This document shows positions 41,496 to 54,564 of a stretch of DNA of 64,000 bases, piece after piece. The stretch is taken from the NCBI GenBank assembly GCA_018343915.1, contig JABRWF010000001.1:3906001-3970000 (forward strand). Reading direction: 5' to 3'. The position numbers and the translations under genes were made by a program. Origin of the DNA: Agroathelia rolfsii (taxonomy: Eukaryota > Basidiomycota > Agaricomycetes > Amylocorticiales > Amylocorticiaceae). The stretch's first letter is position 1. Each line of letters begins with the position of its first letter. The notes beneath the pieces were generated by a model. That model searched no databases. It had not been told where the DNA came from and was given only the letters and a program-made list of their open reading frames with translations.

Positions 41496-44400
41496 ATGCC
41501 CTCTAATTTCTTCTCCAAGCTCGTAAAACCAAATGAAAATGCCCGCGAACGCTCCCTGTCTGCGTCTGCTGCCCAGAGCCGTCCAGAGGACAGGATGAGC
41601 AGGTATTCTGGCACGACGGCATCGACTTCGTCCACGCTCGGCATGGATTTTAATGTCATTCCTCCTTCCCCCAACTCCGACGTCCATCCTACACCAGACC
41701 TCCAGGGTCCTGGGTCCGACGAGGCCATCACGCCCACCGTCAGTAGTGCCCTAAAGAGGCCCATTCCCCAGACCCAGCAGACGAACACGACGATCACACC
41801 CGGCCTAGGCGCCCGTTCCTCCTCCCTAACCAACCTAAGTGACAGCTATACCCCGCCTTCTCCCTTGCCTTCACCTCCACCGCTCGCCCCCGCCCCGTCA
41901 AAAGCAAGTAGACGAGAGAGGAAGCCAGTGTCAGACATCGAGATGCCTCTACACGGCAGGTCTGCTACGATGCCCGCACATGCCGAGGGGAGCAGCAGCA
42001 ACGCCACTGCCGAGCAAGAGCTCCTCGTCGAGTCGCCCAAGGCGCTCCGCTCCGATTTCGGCTCCAGCCCGACGTTCAACGCGCTCGCCGACTCCAGTGC
42101 GCTCCTCAAGCCCATCCAGGACTCGGATGCAATCTCGATCGGCAGCTCAACGAGCAAGCGCCGGGCCTGGAGACGGCCATCGTTTAATAACAGCAGCAAC
42201 AACGGCAACGGCAACAGCAACAACAACAGTAGCAATGCCACCGCCAAGGGTAGCAGTGGCAATAACAACAACAAGCAAAGACAAGCGACGGCGACTCCCG
42301 CCGGGGGCATTGCTGCTGCACTCGCCGCTTCAGGCATGTCCATGGCAGGCTCAGCAGTGAACATGACACAACACCCACATCATCAGCATTCACGCCACCA
42401 CGAGATGAGCCCGCCAGGCGATGCATCCCTCCGAGGTCGTCGTGGGAGCGGCGCTGCGTCCACCAACGGCGGGCCTTCGTCACGCAAGACATCCGTACAC
42501 AGCACCGGCAGACACGCGCATGGGCCAGAAGACTCGCAATTTGAGGGGGCCCAAAACGGGCGGCGCGGGTCGGTCGTGTACAGTGAGCACTCGTACGACT
42601 CGGGTGACGATGATGACGACGACGACTCGTCCGGGGGCTCGTCGGAGAGCGAGAACGACGACATCCACCAGCTCCTGCACGGCGAGCAGATGCCGGTGAC
42701 AGGGTTTGCGGTGGCGAGTAACAAGCGCAATGCGGATTTTCACGAGCTGTTTCCTACCGTGCCTGAGGGTGATTATCTGATCGAAGGTATGCACGCTTCC
42801 CACCGCCTCTTTTCTTGGGCTGCGGCACTCGATGGGCTGCCTGCGCAGTCGTTGGTCGGTTGGTAACTGAGCGTACTGCCCCTTGACAGACTACGGATGT
42901 GCCCTGCAGCGCGACATATTAGTCCAAGGCCGTCTATACATCTCGGAGAACTTTTTATGTTTTCACGCCAACATTTTCGGGTGGGTAACAGATGTGTGTA
43001 AATTTCCCTCTCTTTCTATTCCCCACGCCCTAATAGTAATAACGAAAAAAAAAACTAATAATCATCAAATATAACAACAGCTAATCGTCCCCATGGCCGA
43101 AATCACAGCACTCGAGAAGAAGATGACGGCATTTGTCATCCCCAACGCGATCGGCGTCTCGACCAGGACGGCAAAGTACACCTTCGCCTCCTTCCTCTCG
43201 CGCGAGACGACATATGATGTCATTCACAACATCTGGCGGCTCGCCAGGCCCGAAGGCTCTGGTGGGAGTGGAAACGGTGTATCCGCGCGCAACTCGCTCG
43301 ACGAGGCGCGTTCTGCTATGGAGGAAAACCGCGATGGGGCCAGTGCTGCTGCTGCTGATGCCATCGGCAGTGGGAAACCAGGTGTCAACACCAAAGCGGC
43401 GGCGGTACAGAAACAGACTATGTGCTCATGCTCCAAGGACGGCAAACATCTGAACGAGCTGGTGCTTGAGGTGATCTTCCCTGGCACACCGGAGAATATA
43501 CATAATTTAATGTTTGCGAGCGGGTTCATCAAAGATTTTATGACGCAGGATCAAAAGCTATTTGGTGAGATTACTTTTAAAGAAATATATTGTCATAGCA
43601 TTTACTCATCCTTACTTGCTTTTTTTTTTTCTTCCTTCCTTCTCAGATCTTCAAATATCCGACTGGACACCGACCTCGCCTGGCTCAAAACTGCTGGCGC
43701 GCAACATGTCGTACATCAAGCCTCTGAGCGCGCCTGTGGGCCCGAAACAGACGCGGTGCGAGCTCCGCGACGAGACTGTCTTCTGCGACTTTGACAACTA
43801 CGTCTCGACGGTGACGACGACAAGGACGCCCGAGGTGCCTAGCGGGAACGCATTCTCGGTCGAGACGCGGACGTGTATCATGTGGGCTAGCGCTGTCTCG
43901 TCAAGGATCATCGTGACAACGCAGGTGAACTGGACGGGAAGGAGTTTCATCAAGGGTCAGTGATTGCTCTTTCTTTTTTTTTTTTGCCTTGAAGTGTCGT
44001 GATTTAACAATGCTTCGCCTCCCTACCCCCTCAGGCATCATTGAAAAATCTGCGATCGACGGGCAACGATCCTACCACCTCGCACTCGAAAAAGCCATGC
44101 GCAACTATGTCACCGAGCACAAGTCCGAGTTCATCCCCGCCGGGATGGAAGACATCGGTGAGCCCGAGATTATCGCCTCGCCCACAACCGAGGCCGGCAA
44201 CAGCCTTGCAGCAGGGGGTGCTGCGGGAACCAAGAAAGACTCCGACGGCGGCGTCACAGCAGAAGGAAAAGAGCGCGAGCGGGAGCGCAACCAGCGCACG
44301 CTGCAGTGGGCATACGACACGTTCGCTGGTGCAGCTTCTGTCGCGCGACAGTCTGCCCGTGGCGCGCTCGAGCTCGTTGGCGACGCGTGGGACCAGTCAA

Positions 44401-44774
44401 ATTCAACGACGATTGCGATCTTTTTGATTGTTGGGCTGATTATCAGTAATCTCTGGACGCTATATCTGATGGGATCGCGTGAGGAGGTCGGGAGGAGGAA
44501 GGAGATGCGCAAGACGGAGGAGAAGGAGAAGTGGGTCCAGGGGATTGTTACGGCACTGTGGGATGAGCTGGGGACCGCGAAGAATGTGCCGCCTGCGGTA
44601 GTTCCTTTGTCTTCAGGAGGCGCGAGTACTGGTCCTGACGGTTACTCGGTGCCGACGGGCCCCATGGGCGAACTCAAGGACGAGGTGGCTGAGATGGTCA
44701 AGACACTGGATGCTGTTGAGGCGCGGATACGACAGATCAAGGAGGCATTGTCTCCCTTGAATGAGGTAGACTGA
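41496..44774 (+). CDS. GRAM-VASt sterol-transfer protein (Lam/Ysp family)
   Basis: Exons 41496..42786, 42890..42993, 43081..43564, 43647..43955, 44035..44774 (975 aa). Lam proteins sit in the ER at membrane contact sites and move sterol to the plasma membrane. The first 400 residues are disordered with Ser, Asn (about 230-255) and Asp runs. The GRAM domain starts at NADFHELFPTVPEGDYLIE and continues GRLYISENFLCFHANIFGW, IVPMAEITALEKK. The VASt domain (about 589-755) starts LNELVLEVIFPGTPENIHN and includes SRIIVTTQVNWTGRSFIKG. A single membrane anchor, TIAIFLIVGLIISNLWTLYL (about 853-873), is followed by a C-terminal helix that may coil. Each donor leaves one base of a codon (phase 1) except exon 2, and all joins keep the frame. 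Confidence 0.9.
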
Positions 44775-45605
44775 TTAATTATCATAGCGGACAGTGGTCA
44801 GTAAAATCAAGCTATCAAGATAGACGTACACACTCTTTTTTTATGACTTTTTTTTCTTCTTATTGGATCTCATCACCGCTTTTATTTCAAGTATACTATT
44901 TATTATCGGCTTTTTCTGTCTCTCCTTTTTGTTTTTTGGTTATCTTCCTAGGAGGAATGAAAAGTTGAATCCATTTTCTATGAAAAAAGGAGTATTGTAA
45001 TGTATATATTTCGATGAATAATCGATTTGGATGATCTGTTGAAAAGAGTCGAAAAAGCGAACGTAATCATGGAACTTGTAAGTAATGGTGATGGAGGACA
45101 AAAGAAAAGATTATAAGGAAAGTGATTTTGTTAGATGTACGAGAGATAGTGTATACGTTGGTTATGTGAGTGGAAAGGGAGAAAAAAAACTAATCAATCC
45201 GAAAAGAAGGGTAAAGAGGGCTTTGAAATCCAGGGACTGTGAGAAAGCAGCGTAACTTCCGATGTAAGTGAGTGGTGTCTTTGAAAAAGGATATAAGGGG
45301 AGAAACAACCGACGCTAACAGGAAAGGAGGAGAAATGAGGAGTGAAGGTATATCGGACGCAAAATGTAGAATTGGCGATATACGAAGTTGAAGGTGCGTG
45401 TCAGGAAGAACGTAAATCCAAGAAAAATATACAGGCGCAGAAAGAAACATATTAAAGGGCTATAGAATGATGGGCAGGAAAGAAGAAAAAAAGAAAAAAA
45501 ATGTAACGCGACCGGTCGTTTCATTAGCAGCGGTCAGTCGTTGACAAGTCTTAAAAATGCCCATCATCAGAGTTTTCCTCCTTTCTATTTCACCTCTCCC
45601 ACCAT
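44775..45605. other. intergenic between convergent genes
   Basis: 831 bases with A- and T-rich runs that could serve as polyadenylation regions for both flanking genes. Frames seen here (45190-45524, minus) are composed of repeated Leu/Ser/Phe codons and look like chance. Confidence 0.5.
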
Positions 45606-48600
45606 CTAAGACTGCTGTTGCTGCCGAGGTGACTGGAAGAGCGATAAGACTTTCTCCGCCCCCTCTTTATACTTATTGACCTTCTTTGTCTTCGTCTTCT
45701 CCGGTTCTTCAGCATTAGGCGAAAACGCAGCTCTCACTGTGCTGGAATTGTGCGCCGTTTCCTCGTCCGCCATGCTCGAGGGCTCTCTCGATACCTGACC
45801 ATGACTCTGGCTCTGTCCATTGCCGGACGCCTCCGAATCCTGCGTCTTTAACGAAGGCGGGACCGTATTTGGCATCGACGCCGAGACCGGTACCTTGGTA
45901 GAATTCGAGCGCTTCAAAGACGAGGCGAGCGCCGCAGAGCTAGCCTGGCTGAACGACTTGGAGGACGAAGGCGGCGCCGCAACCCCAGAGAGTGCCGTCT
46001 TTGCCGACGCCTTCCTCGATATAGCAGCCTTGACAGAGGGCGGCGGCGACTTTTGGCGCAGGAACTGCTTCGTTTGCTTGCGGAACGGTAAGCCAGCGTT
46101 ACGGCCCCGACGGGTCTTCTCAGATGGCGTCGGCGAGTCTGTAACACTGGTGGCTGTAGCCACGGAGTCTCGCTGGTTAGATGACTTGGACATGCCAGAC
46201 GCTGTTCGGCGTGATGTGCTCTGGGCCGGCGTCGCCGCCTTACGGAACACCGCCAGACGATAGCGGTCAACGACACCGCGCGCAAACAGGCTCGTACCGC
46301 GCGCGCCGTTGCGATCCTCGCCATCGGCACGTTCGACAAAGTCCCAGTCGTCGTCCTCGGCGTCGTGTTCGGTTGCTTCTGCCTCCGTGTCCGGTGACAA
46401 ATCCTTGTCCAGCGCGTGCACACCGGATTTCTCCCGCCGATTCCGGTTGGTACGTGTACCGGTCGTGCGGGGGGCGGTGCCCTTCGAGAGCGAGGCCTGG
46501 GCTGTCTGGGCCTTGTTGGATGCCGTTCGTTCCATAGGAGACGGTATCTCAACGGAGGGGCGCATGACAGGCTCTTTGGGCTTCTCTACCTCTTCGGCAA
46601 TAACAGCAGCAGACGTATCGCTGGTGGCAGTTGCTTCTGCAGGCTCCTCCTCGACATGAGCGTCGACATTGGCCGGGTAGTCCTCATCGGGTAACGCAGC
46701 ATGCGGGCGCGCCTCGGGCGTCTTGGGCTCAGCACCCTCCGCATCGTCGACTTCTATAACGGACTCGGTCTGGGTGACGTCCGTGGTGGATTCACTTGGG
46801 GCCATACCCGAAACACCATCCGCGTTCGACACCATCTCTTCCTCATCTTCCTCACCCTCCACTTCTTCTTCTTCCTCTTCCTCTTCCTCCTCTACTTCCT
46901 CGTCTCCTTCTTCTTCCTCTTCATCGTCATCCATAAGCACAGAATGCCGGCCCTTGAACGAATATCCATCGAACACATCTACACTATCGTCCTCCTCGAC
47001 ATTACTATTATTGTTGCGCGCCACAGACGAGCTACGGGACTGCGAAGGCGTGTTCACCGACGACTCATCGCCATCGGTTCGGTCCGTGTCTGTCTGCTCA
47101 CCACCGCCCTCCTGATCGGTGTCGGTCATGTCGTTATCGGCCCCGTCGTTGATGACGGGCTCCATGTCCAGGAAGGTCTCGTCAAAGTTTTGCGTGTCGC
47201 TCGCGTTGGAGGGATCGATGGGTGGGATGTAGGGTGCTAGAATTGAAATAAGTTTGAGCGTGAAAAAAGAAAGTACTCCGAATGCTGCGACGTACGGATG
47301 TATCGTTTGTAGTAAACGTGTGTCCAGTCACTGAGGAAAAGGTTTGTGACGAGAACTATAAGTCAAAGCAAAAGAGTTTACGCACATCATGGAGAAATAA
47401 GGATGCTTCTTGATCCTCGGCTCTGCCATTCGCAAGGCCGGATTCCGTTGCAGGAGCTAAGTATGAGGAGCAAAATGACGTTCAGTAAACTCTCCAAAAA
47501 GTGTGCCTGGGATAACGTACACCACGAATGAGACTCTTCGTATCATGATCGAGTACCCTATCATCCGGGAAATGCAGCTCGTCCTGCAACACACGAACAT
47601 ACATGTCCGAATGATTATTCGCCCAGAACGGCGTCTACGAAATCAATGCTTCAACAACCAAGAAAAAAACACCGAGCAAACGAAGAGATCACTTACGATT
47701 CCCGTCAGCATCTCGTAGAGCATCGTCCCAAAGCTCCACCAATCGACCTCATAACTATACGGCAACCCCTGGATGACCTCGGGCGCAAGATACTCCGCCG
47801 TGCCACAGAACGTGTTCGTCATATCCGAGTGTCCCACAGGCTGCCCTGGCCAGCCCGTAGCGAGCTCCCCGCCGATCTCGGTTCGCATCCACGGCGGCGT
47901 CGTGGGCTGCGTCGCCGTCCCCGGCACGGACGCAAAAAAGTCTCTTGACGCGCCGCTGGCGGTCCGACGGGGGAACTCTTTCGAGAGGCCAAAGTCGGTG
48001 AGGACGATGTGCCCGTCGCCGCCGATGAGGATGTTTTCCGGCTTGAGATCGCGGTAGATGACGCCGGCGGCATGTAGGCCCTCGACGCCCTCGACGATCT
48101 CGGCTGCGTAGAACCTGGCGCGGTCGCGCCCCAGCCGGCCCCAGCGCGCGAGCTGGGTGGCAAGATCACCACCCGGGTGGAAGTCCTATCATAACCGAAT
48201 TAAAAGACCAAGAATAAAGGCTTTAAAATTTTTAGAATAAAAAAAAAACGCACCATGACGAGGAATAGATTCTCCTTATCATGAAAACTCCACCAGAGCT
48301 TGACCACGAACGGATCCTTGGACTCTGCCGACATCTTCTTCAGCACGGCCTGCTCCGTCAGCGTGTGCTGCAGCTCCTGATGCGCCAACACGTGTCGCTT
48401 CGTGATCGCCTTGAGCGCGAACAGGTCCTGCGTCTGCCGGTGGCGCACGAGCAGCACTTTGCCTGCACACCCTTTGCCGAGCACGCGCATCATCTCAAAG
48501 TCGTCAATCACTACCTTGCGCGAGGAGGGCTTCGTGCCGGTGGTAGCCGCTGCCTTTTTGGCGCTGCCGGGCTCTTTGACGTTGCCATTACCGCCGGTGG

Positions 48601-50047
48601 TGCGTGCACGACGTCGGCCACCGCCATTGGCACTGCGGCCACCACCGGCGGTGGTGGACACTGAGGAGGTATCGCCCGCCTGTGAAGAGGACGCGTTCGC
48701 GTCCGGGTTCGTATACACTCGCGAGAGACGCGAGGCCCTGTCCGGGTCGGCGGAGCGGGAGCGGATCAGGCGCGAGGAGGTCGTTTCGGCCGTGGGAGTG
48801 CTCGGCGCCACATCCGCCTCTGCTGCAGCCTTGTTTTCAGCAGTGGCAGGTGGCTCGGCAGCTTCGTTAAGAACGGGGGAAGTTGTTACATTAGTGGATA
48901 TTTCAGCACCTCCTTCTTGTTCTTCTTCGACGGCAGCGGCAGCACTAGCAGCACCGCTAGCGTCTGTCGCTTGGGCGTGTGCAGCGGGACCGTGATGATC
49001 GGCAGTTGTACCGTCATCGTCCTCATCTTCTTCCTGGATCAGCTCGCTCTGCAGGCTTGCCAGAGAGGGCGCGATGAAATCGACCTCGACCTCGGCCTCG
49101 TGCAGATCGTGGATGCTGCTGCTGCCCGACTCGGATATGCTCGCGCTGGTGCTCGGCAGCAGTATCTGTGCCTTTGTGGGAGAAGAAACGGAAGCCGATG
49201 GCGAGATGGAGGGTGCAGTCGTCGTAGTCGTCGTCACGGATGGCGTCGTGTGTGCAGCAAGGTCAGAGCGGACATGCTTGATCGCACGCTCGACACGGCG
49301 GCTCTCGAGATCGTCGGTGCGCACGCGCACGAAGCGGCGCCAAACTCGGCTCTCATTGAGGCTTCCGTCATTGGCGACGGAAGTAAGATAAGCCGCGATG
49401 GCGGTGGCATGAGTAGATCCCTTATTGTTATTATTATTGGTGGGAGCGTCATGGCTGAAGGGTTCTGTAGCCTCATCGAACGGATCGGGGCTTTCCTGTG
49501 TGGGTGAGACGGTGCTGGAGGCCGCGCTGGTCTTGTCAGTGCTTGCTGTGCGGCTGTGATTCTGCTGTTGTTGCTGTTGCTGATTCTGGCGGGCCGTGCG
49601 TGCGGCCGCAGGGGATGCGAGCCGCGTGAGTGTATTGAAAAAGGTCGACTTGCGCTTCGGAGGTGGGGACGGCAACAATGACGATGCCAGGGCGGGATCG
49701 ATAGGGAAGTGGGGCAGCTTGGCACCCGGGAGGGTCTCGTGCAGTTTGCTGTCAAGATCGACGAGCTCTTGAATACTTCGTGTGAGAGTGAGATTGTGCG
49801 TCGGCGCTAGAGGGCATGACAACGGTGGGGTAGTAGACACGTTTAGCGAAAAAGCCAAAGAAAAAGAAAGGCGGGGGAAAAATGGCAAGCAACGAGAGGG
49901 CTGGAAATGGATTGCTGCTGGCTGTTGTTACTCACTCTTGATGTACAGGTTATAGGAACCGATGGTGTGTGGAGTGTCAGCGACACTGACTGCCCAAGGG
50001 CCGGCGTGGTCCATGGCCATGGGCGTCCTTCGCGGCGAACGATGCAT
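45606..50047 (-). CDS. PX-domain AGC-family serine/threonine protein kinase
   Basis: complement(45606..47236, 47296..47330, 47386..47456, 47521..47634, 47697..48185, 48254..49806, 49936..50047), 1334 aa. The N-terminus (PWAVSVADTPHTIGSYNLY, then RSIQELVDLDSKLHETLPG and KLPHFP) looks like a phosphoinositide-binding PX domain, with a long disordered insert. Kinase domain about 472-779: glycine loop VLGKGCAGKV, Lys in FALKAI, catalytic YRDLKPEN, DFG, T-loop TFCGTAEYLAPE, and HPYF near the end. Between DFG and the T-loop sits an insert of about 50 residues, unusual for AGC kinases. A C-terminal extension (WTHVYYKRYIPPYIPPIDPS) precedes an acidic, Ser-rich disordered tail of some 500 residues. The PX-plus-AGC layout resembles SGK3/Ypk-type kinases, which suggests membrane or TOR-linked signalling, but the exact orthologue is unsure. 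Confidence 0.85.
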
Positions 50048-50795
50048 GACGAGAGAGACAGCTGGTCTTTAATAGGTCGTCGACGACGGATGGAGGTCTG
50101 AGACGAAGGAAATAGAGGCGAGGGATGAAAGCGTCTTAAATTCGACCTGGTTCGCTTAATAGTAGCACTCCTGGTCCTGCAACTGAACTGAGTGTGCAGG
50201 AGCGGCGAGGGTGCTGTGGTGCTTGGTGCAGCCTTATGGGTATATAAGCAGCTCCTTGGAGTTGTATGACACTGGAGGTGTGTATTATGACTATGAAGAG
50301 AGAGTGAGGGAGAGGGAGGGAGAGTGATGGGATGGATATGATCTCTACGGAGATGATTGTGGACAAAACGAGGGACGGGCGAGGCGTGGTCGTCCTCGAG
50401 CAGACGACGGCCTCGAGGTGAACACGAAAGAGAACAAGAGGGTGAAAGAGGTAAACAGCGAGCTCTTTATGCACAACGGGCGAGGGGGGATTTCTGGATG
50501 GCGTTGAGTCGCTCTTCGAGGTTGGGATGTTAGTGTTCTTAGTATTAGTGGGTTATAATAATATTAATATTATAGTATTCCCTATTTGTATACACTTTTG
50601 TCGTTATCGTTACTACAATTCATCGTCATTCTTATTCCACCGGCTAAACATTATTCGCAAGTCATTCATTCACCTATCTCATAACAGCACACCAGTGTCT
50701 CCCCGTTATGGTCCAATACAGTGTAATATCCAAGCAACTACAAATACACAACTCGACTTGATACCAGACAAGACTTTTGATTGCCTATCTCCCTA
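50048..50795. other. intergenic, kinase promoter region
   Basis: 748 bases. A TATATAAG-like motif on the minus strand near 50240-50247 lies about 195 bases ahead of the kinase start. GAGAGG repeats (50295-50320) form a purine tract. The frame at 50136-50474 has no motif and is taken as chance. Confidence 0.45.
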
Positions 50796-52652
50796 TCAAG
50801 CGCCTTCCTGTGCAAGCACATACGTCGACTTGGGTCGAGAGCCCAATCCAGTCTATGTCAAACCAAATGGCAAGCAGCTTGTCAGCTCAATCGACAAGAA
50901 CGGGGTCATTTTCTTACCTTGACATACACCTCCTCAATCCACTTCATGTTCGCAATCGAGTCCTCTTTGGTCACCCACGTCTGCGGTGTCCGTCCACGGA
51001 GCTTATCAACAAACGCCTCCAGCTGATATCGGTAGCTGTAAAAAAAAGGTCATAATCGAGTGCCTCATGAAACTCAAATGCAACCTACGTCGACCACCAC
51101 TTCTCTCCTTTATCATCAAACGTATATGCCTCTTCAATACGTGCACCCCCACCCGCGTCCTTGACTATGATCGAATGTGTTAATGGCGGCATGATGAACT
51201 GATCCAACTCCACTGAGCCCATCTCGCAGTGTACACGCACGCCGGAGCTGGGGAATCCTGGCAGCAAGCCGCCATACTTCCACGCACGGCGCATGTTGCA
51301 TGAGAGCGACGCCGTTGCGTTGTTTGGTAGCGCGAGAGATGCAACCGTGCCTAGGTCGATATTTGGTGAGCCAAACAATTTGGCTGATGCATCGATAACA
51401 GCGGTAGGGTCGGCCGAGGCAAGATAGCGGATGTTGTTGAGAGGGTAGCCTGGGTACGATATATATATATAAAAAGCGATTTTAAGTAAAGAAGGTTATG
51501 GATCGCCATGCTGACTTACAGCCCATGTCCATCATGGCCCCACCTCCTAGACTATAATTTAAACGGATATCGTCATCCTTGATAAAACCTTGGAACACAA
51601 AAGCTCAGCACACAGTATGAGACGAGAAGCATTCAAGCCGTATACTCACCGCTAGGCATCTCTAGTTCCGAATCAATGCTGAGAATGACGCCCAGCTCGC
51701 CACTGTCCAGGATGGCCTTGACACGTTGGATGGCCGGGTGGAACCTGATGTTGTTAGGCGATCAACATGCGATGTGTGCACTAGTACAGCTGAAACCCTT
51801 GCATCTCTCTTCTTACCGGTAATGAAACGCCTCAAGCAGCACCAATCCCTTTTTCTCTGCAAACTCAAACATGACTCGCGTATCCTCGGCCGTGTTCGAG
51901 GATGGCTTCTCAAGCAAGACGTGTTTGCCCGCCGCGAGTGCCTTCATGGTCCATTCAAAGTGGAGGCCTAAATCCAGATGATCTGCATCGTCCTCTATTT
52001 CACAATGTCAGATATCCTCACCATTGGGGAGCTGAAAAAGAAAATATTAGAATATTAGCTCGACACAATTCGAATATGCTCTACGTACGGGGTTGTAGAT
52101 AGCATCAATCTCCGGATCGTCCAAAAGTTCTATAGTGCAATTCAAAACATGTGATTATTAGACCATTATCATAAGCATTTACAATAGTACACATAATAAA
52201 ACAAACGTGACATACCCTGATACCCGTTAGGCCCGCCATATGCCTTGGTAATCCCATACTTTTTAGCATGCGCCTCCGCACGCCCCTTGTCCCGCGCCGC
52301 GATGGCATAGACGATCACGTCAGGATGGCTCTGTGCGGGCTGGATGAATGCTATGGGTGCGATTTTGGCCGCCTACCATTATGGTTCATGGGTTTGATTG
52401 TTTATTCTATCCTATTGCAGGAAACAGTAATATTATTGCCACTTACACCTAATATACCAAATTTGAGTGCATTCTGATGCTTCGGTACCGTAGGAGGGTG
52501 CGTGAGCTGTTCATTTTATTTTTTATTTTTTCATGTTTGCAATGAGTGATCAAAACGCCGGGGCACGAGCAGGTTGTTCTGCGAGAGAGAATGCATGCAT
52601 GCACGTTGCTTACGTTGTATATCTGCCTCGCAGTGCTGATAAAGGAACCCAT
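50796..52652 (-). CDS. Gfo/Idh/MocA NAD(P)-dependent oxidoreductase
   Basis: complement(50796..50852, 50918..51035, 51089..51449, 51520..51588, 51650..51744, 51817..51967, 52022..52031, 52089..52129, 52216..52372, 52447..52506, 52614..52652), 11 exons, 385 aa. N-terminal Rossmann fold KFGILGAAKIAPIAF, then DDPEIDAIYNPLPNGLHFEW, the catalytic-lysine motif HVLLEKPSS, and HYRFHPAIQR. The C-terminal sheet region (LGGGAMMDMGCYPLNN, LEAFVDKLRG) and the end TGLGSRPKSTYVLAQEGA match fungal D-xylose 1-dehydrogenase/dihydrodiol dehydrogenase relatives. It likely oxidises a sugar or cyclic diol with NAD(P). Exon 7 in coordinate order (52022-52031) is only 10 nt and is needed to give LPNGLHFEW. The last exon was kept because reading through its donor would end the protein early. 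Confidence 0.85.
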
Positions 52653-52964
52653 GACTTTTCCAACTACAGCAAGAGAAATTTACGACTCGGGCTTGATGGG
52701 ACGGCGGTAAACTATCTCTCAATCTCTGAACCCGGCTCAGGTGGGTAGGTGTCGTGGTAGTCGAGGTTAGGTGACAACAAGAGTGACGAGATATAGTTCG
52801 CTGGCAGAGAACTGTGGAACTTCGGGTATCCGAGTTGATGATGTAAATGTTTATATATATCAACATATACATGTGGGTCTGCTTCGAAATTGGCAAGGAA
52901 GTGCGAAGAAGACCATGATGGTGATAGGAAGTTGTAGAATGATCCCGTGGGGGTAGTGTGCCAT

Positions 52965-53290
52965 TAGATCATTATGAATTTATCTCGCCTCGAAATGAAA
53001 ACGTCTATCTTGTGGTTTCCAGATGCCTCAAGCCCCCTGCTCAACTGCAAAGCTGAAGATGATCGATGCCCAATATCGACAAAGACATATGTCCAAAATT
53101 CTGGAATGCTCAAACAGCCTGAGGCCTTATTCCAGCGGAACAAACGTAGGTAATGCAGAATGGAAAAAAAAGCTTCATCCTTTTATCGTTGCGTGCGGGC
53201 TATGTATTCGTGACGACGTTCAGGTTAAAAACAAGGCGGAATATTTTTTGAAGTATTTCCGTTGGGAGCGAGCCTGTGCTGTTAGTAGGT
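52965..53290 (-). pseudogene. F-box/LRR relic C (N-terminal part)
   Basis: Minus-strand pieces match the N-terminal third of the F-box genes: LPTEILQKIFRLVFNLN (F-box), then after a decayed region SIPEFWTYVFVDIGHRSSS, ALQLSRGLEASG and DVFISRRDKF, matching IPEFWTRIFIDIG...LQKELEAS...ISRRDGF. Frameshifts separate the two blocks. The plus-strand frame at 53023-53508 is its antisense shadow. Confidence 0.75.
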
Positions 53291-53730
53291 GCCAAGTACC
53301 CAGGATAGATGCAGTTCAAGTTCTGTGGGACTCGAATGCCAAACATTGCCTATACATTGCCTGTCTTAGTCAGAACTCGGGTGTTGCCAAAGGCAATGGA
53401 TGGAGATGGACTTCAAAAAGAGAACAAACCATGAAGGACATCAGCAGAGATGAGGGCCCACAGGAGGTCTGTGCGTGTTTGCCAGTCGTTTTCGGCGGAT
53501 TAAAGTAGGATTTCTCACTAGCATAGATTATATCGTGACCCGATGTGTGCCTGTTATCGATTATCAACTATAAGCGCTACATGAGCGTTCTAACTGACCT
53601 GGAATAACGCCTAAATCGACACTCACCTATTGATGATTGCGGTGACGATACGATGGTTCAACAAGTTGTTACAAATACTGTAGTATTACATGCAGCATGG
53701 TAGTCTGCATATTCAAGCGTGAAAGATGAT
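53291..53730. other. spacer between two F-box relics
   Basis: No gene recognised. Probably decayed F-box 5' sequence and intergenic DNA. Confidence 0.4.
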
Positions 53731-54564
53731 TCATGTTAGGAGAATTTCTACATTCTCCACATTGCTACTGAGCCGTTTATAATTGGCACCGCTAATAATA
53801 CTATTCTCAATCGTTGGGTCCACCGTATATATGTTCACGTCCTCGAGTTTGTCACAGCCTACGAACGATCCATATTAATTCTCCTTCATGAGCAGCTCAA
53901 ACCCTGTAAGTCGGATGTGGACAAGATTCTTGATTGACGTTATGCTTGGTTGTCCTGAGTGGTTTTGATACAGAAAAATCGTTAATTGGAATAGCATTGG
54001 ACAGCTCTATCACTTAATTCCAGGTCATAGACTCGGAGACTTACTATCGATTACATTTGGCATAAACAGTAAGTGGTAGTTAATGATCAATTCATATGTA
54101 CCTGATTCACATATGATTAGTCCTAAATCTTTGGAAGCGTCTACCTTCTCTACCTCCAAGTGTAGACTTTCGGAACATAATCAGAAACGATTTCTGAGAG
54201 AGAGCAGTCTTTGATTGTGAATGTGTCTGTGTTCAGATACATCACAACTGTAATATCACACACAGGCACCGCAGCCCTCAAGATGCAGAGAAAACAAACT
54301 TTGCCAAGAGCCAAACACAAGTCTGCTGGAGATCACGTCCTGTATTTCCTCTGGATCAAAGCGGATAGTAACCAAAGACAAGAGTGACAGTGTATTCAAG
54401 AGACCAGGCACAGAGGAAGTGCCAACCAATGGGAGCTCCATTCTGCGGCTGTTGTTTAAGCAGACATGATTCAAGATAGTTAATTGCGCATGAGGTTTGT
54501 GATTATCCATTGTTGTAGGACAAGATTTTTCATGATAGAGCATGTCCGAGTTCTGCAGAAGCAA
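53731..54564 (-). pseudogene. F-box/LRR relic D (C-terminal half)
   Basis: Minus-strand fragments follow the LRR half of the family: LLNTLSLLSLVTIRFDPEE (compare LTHLALVGVRFDPD), then in another frame TFTIKDCSLSEIV, a DLGLII piece, and the tail SIKNLVHIRL...GANYKRLSSNVENVEILLT with a stop at 53731-53733 (compare DADYEWLKNNVADFEV). Several frameshifts and a TAA interrupt it. It stands upstream of relic C in transcriptional order, so the two belong to different former genes. Confidence 0.65.

Noticed and set aside
53023..53508. Plus-strand frame of 161 codons
   Set aside because: It is antisense to F-box relic C; the minus strand shows the F-box motif LPTEILQKIF and IPEFW.
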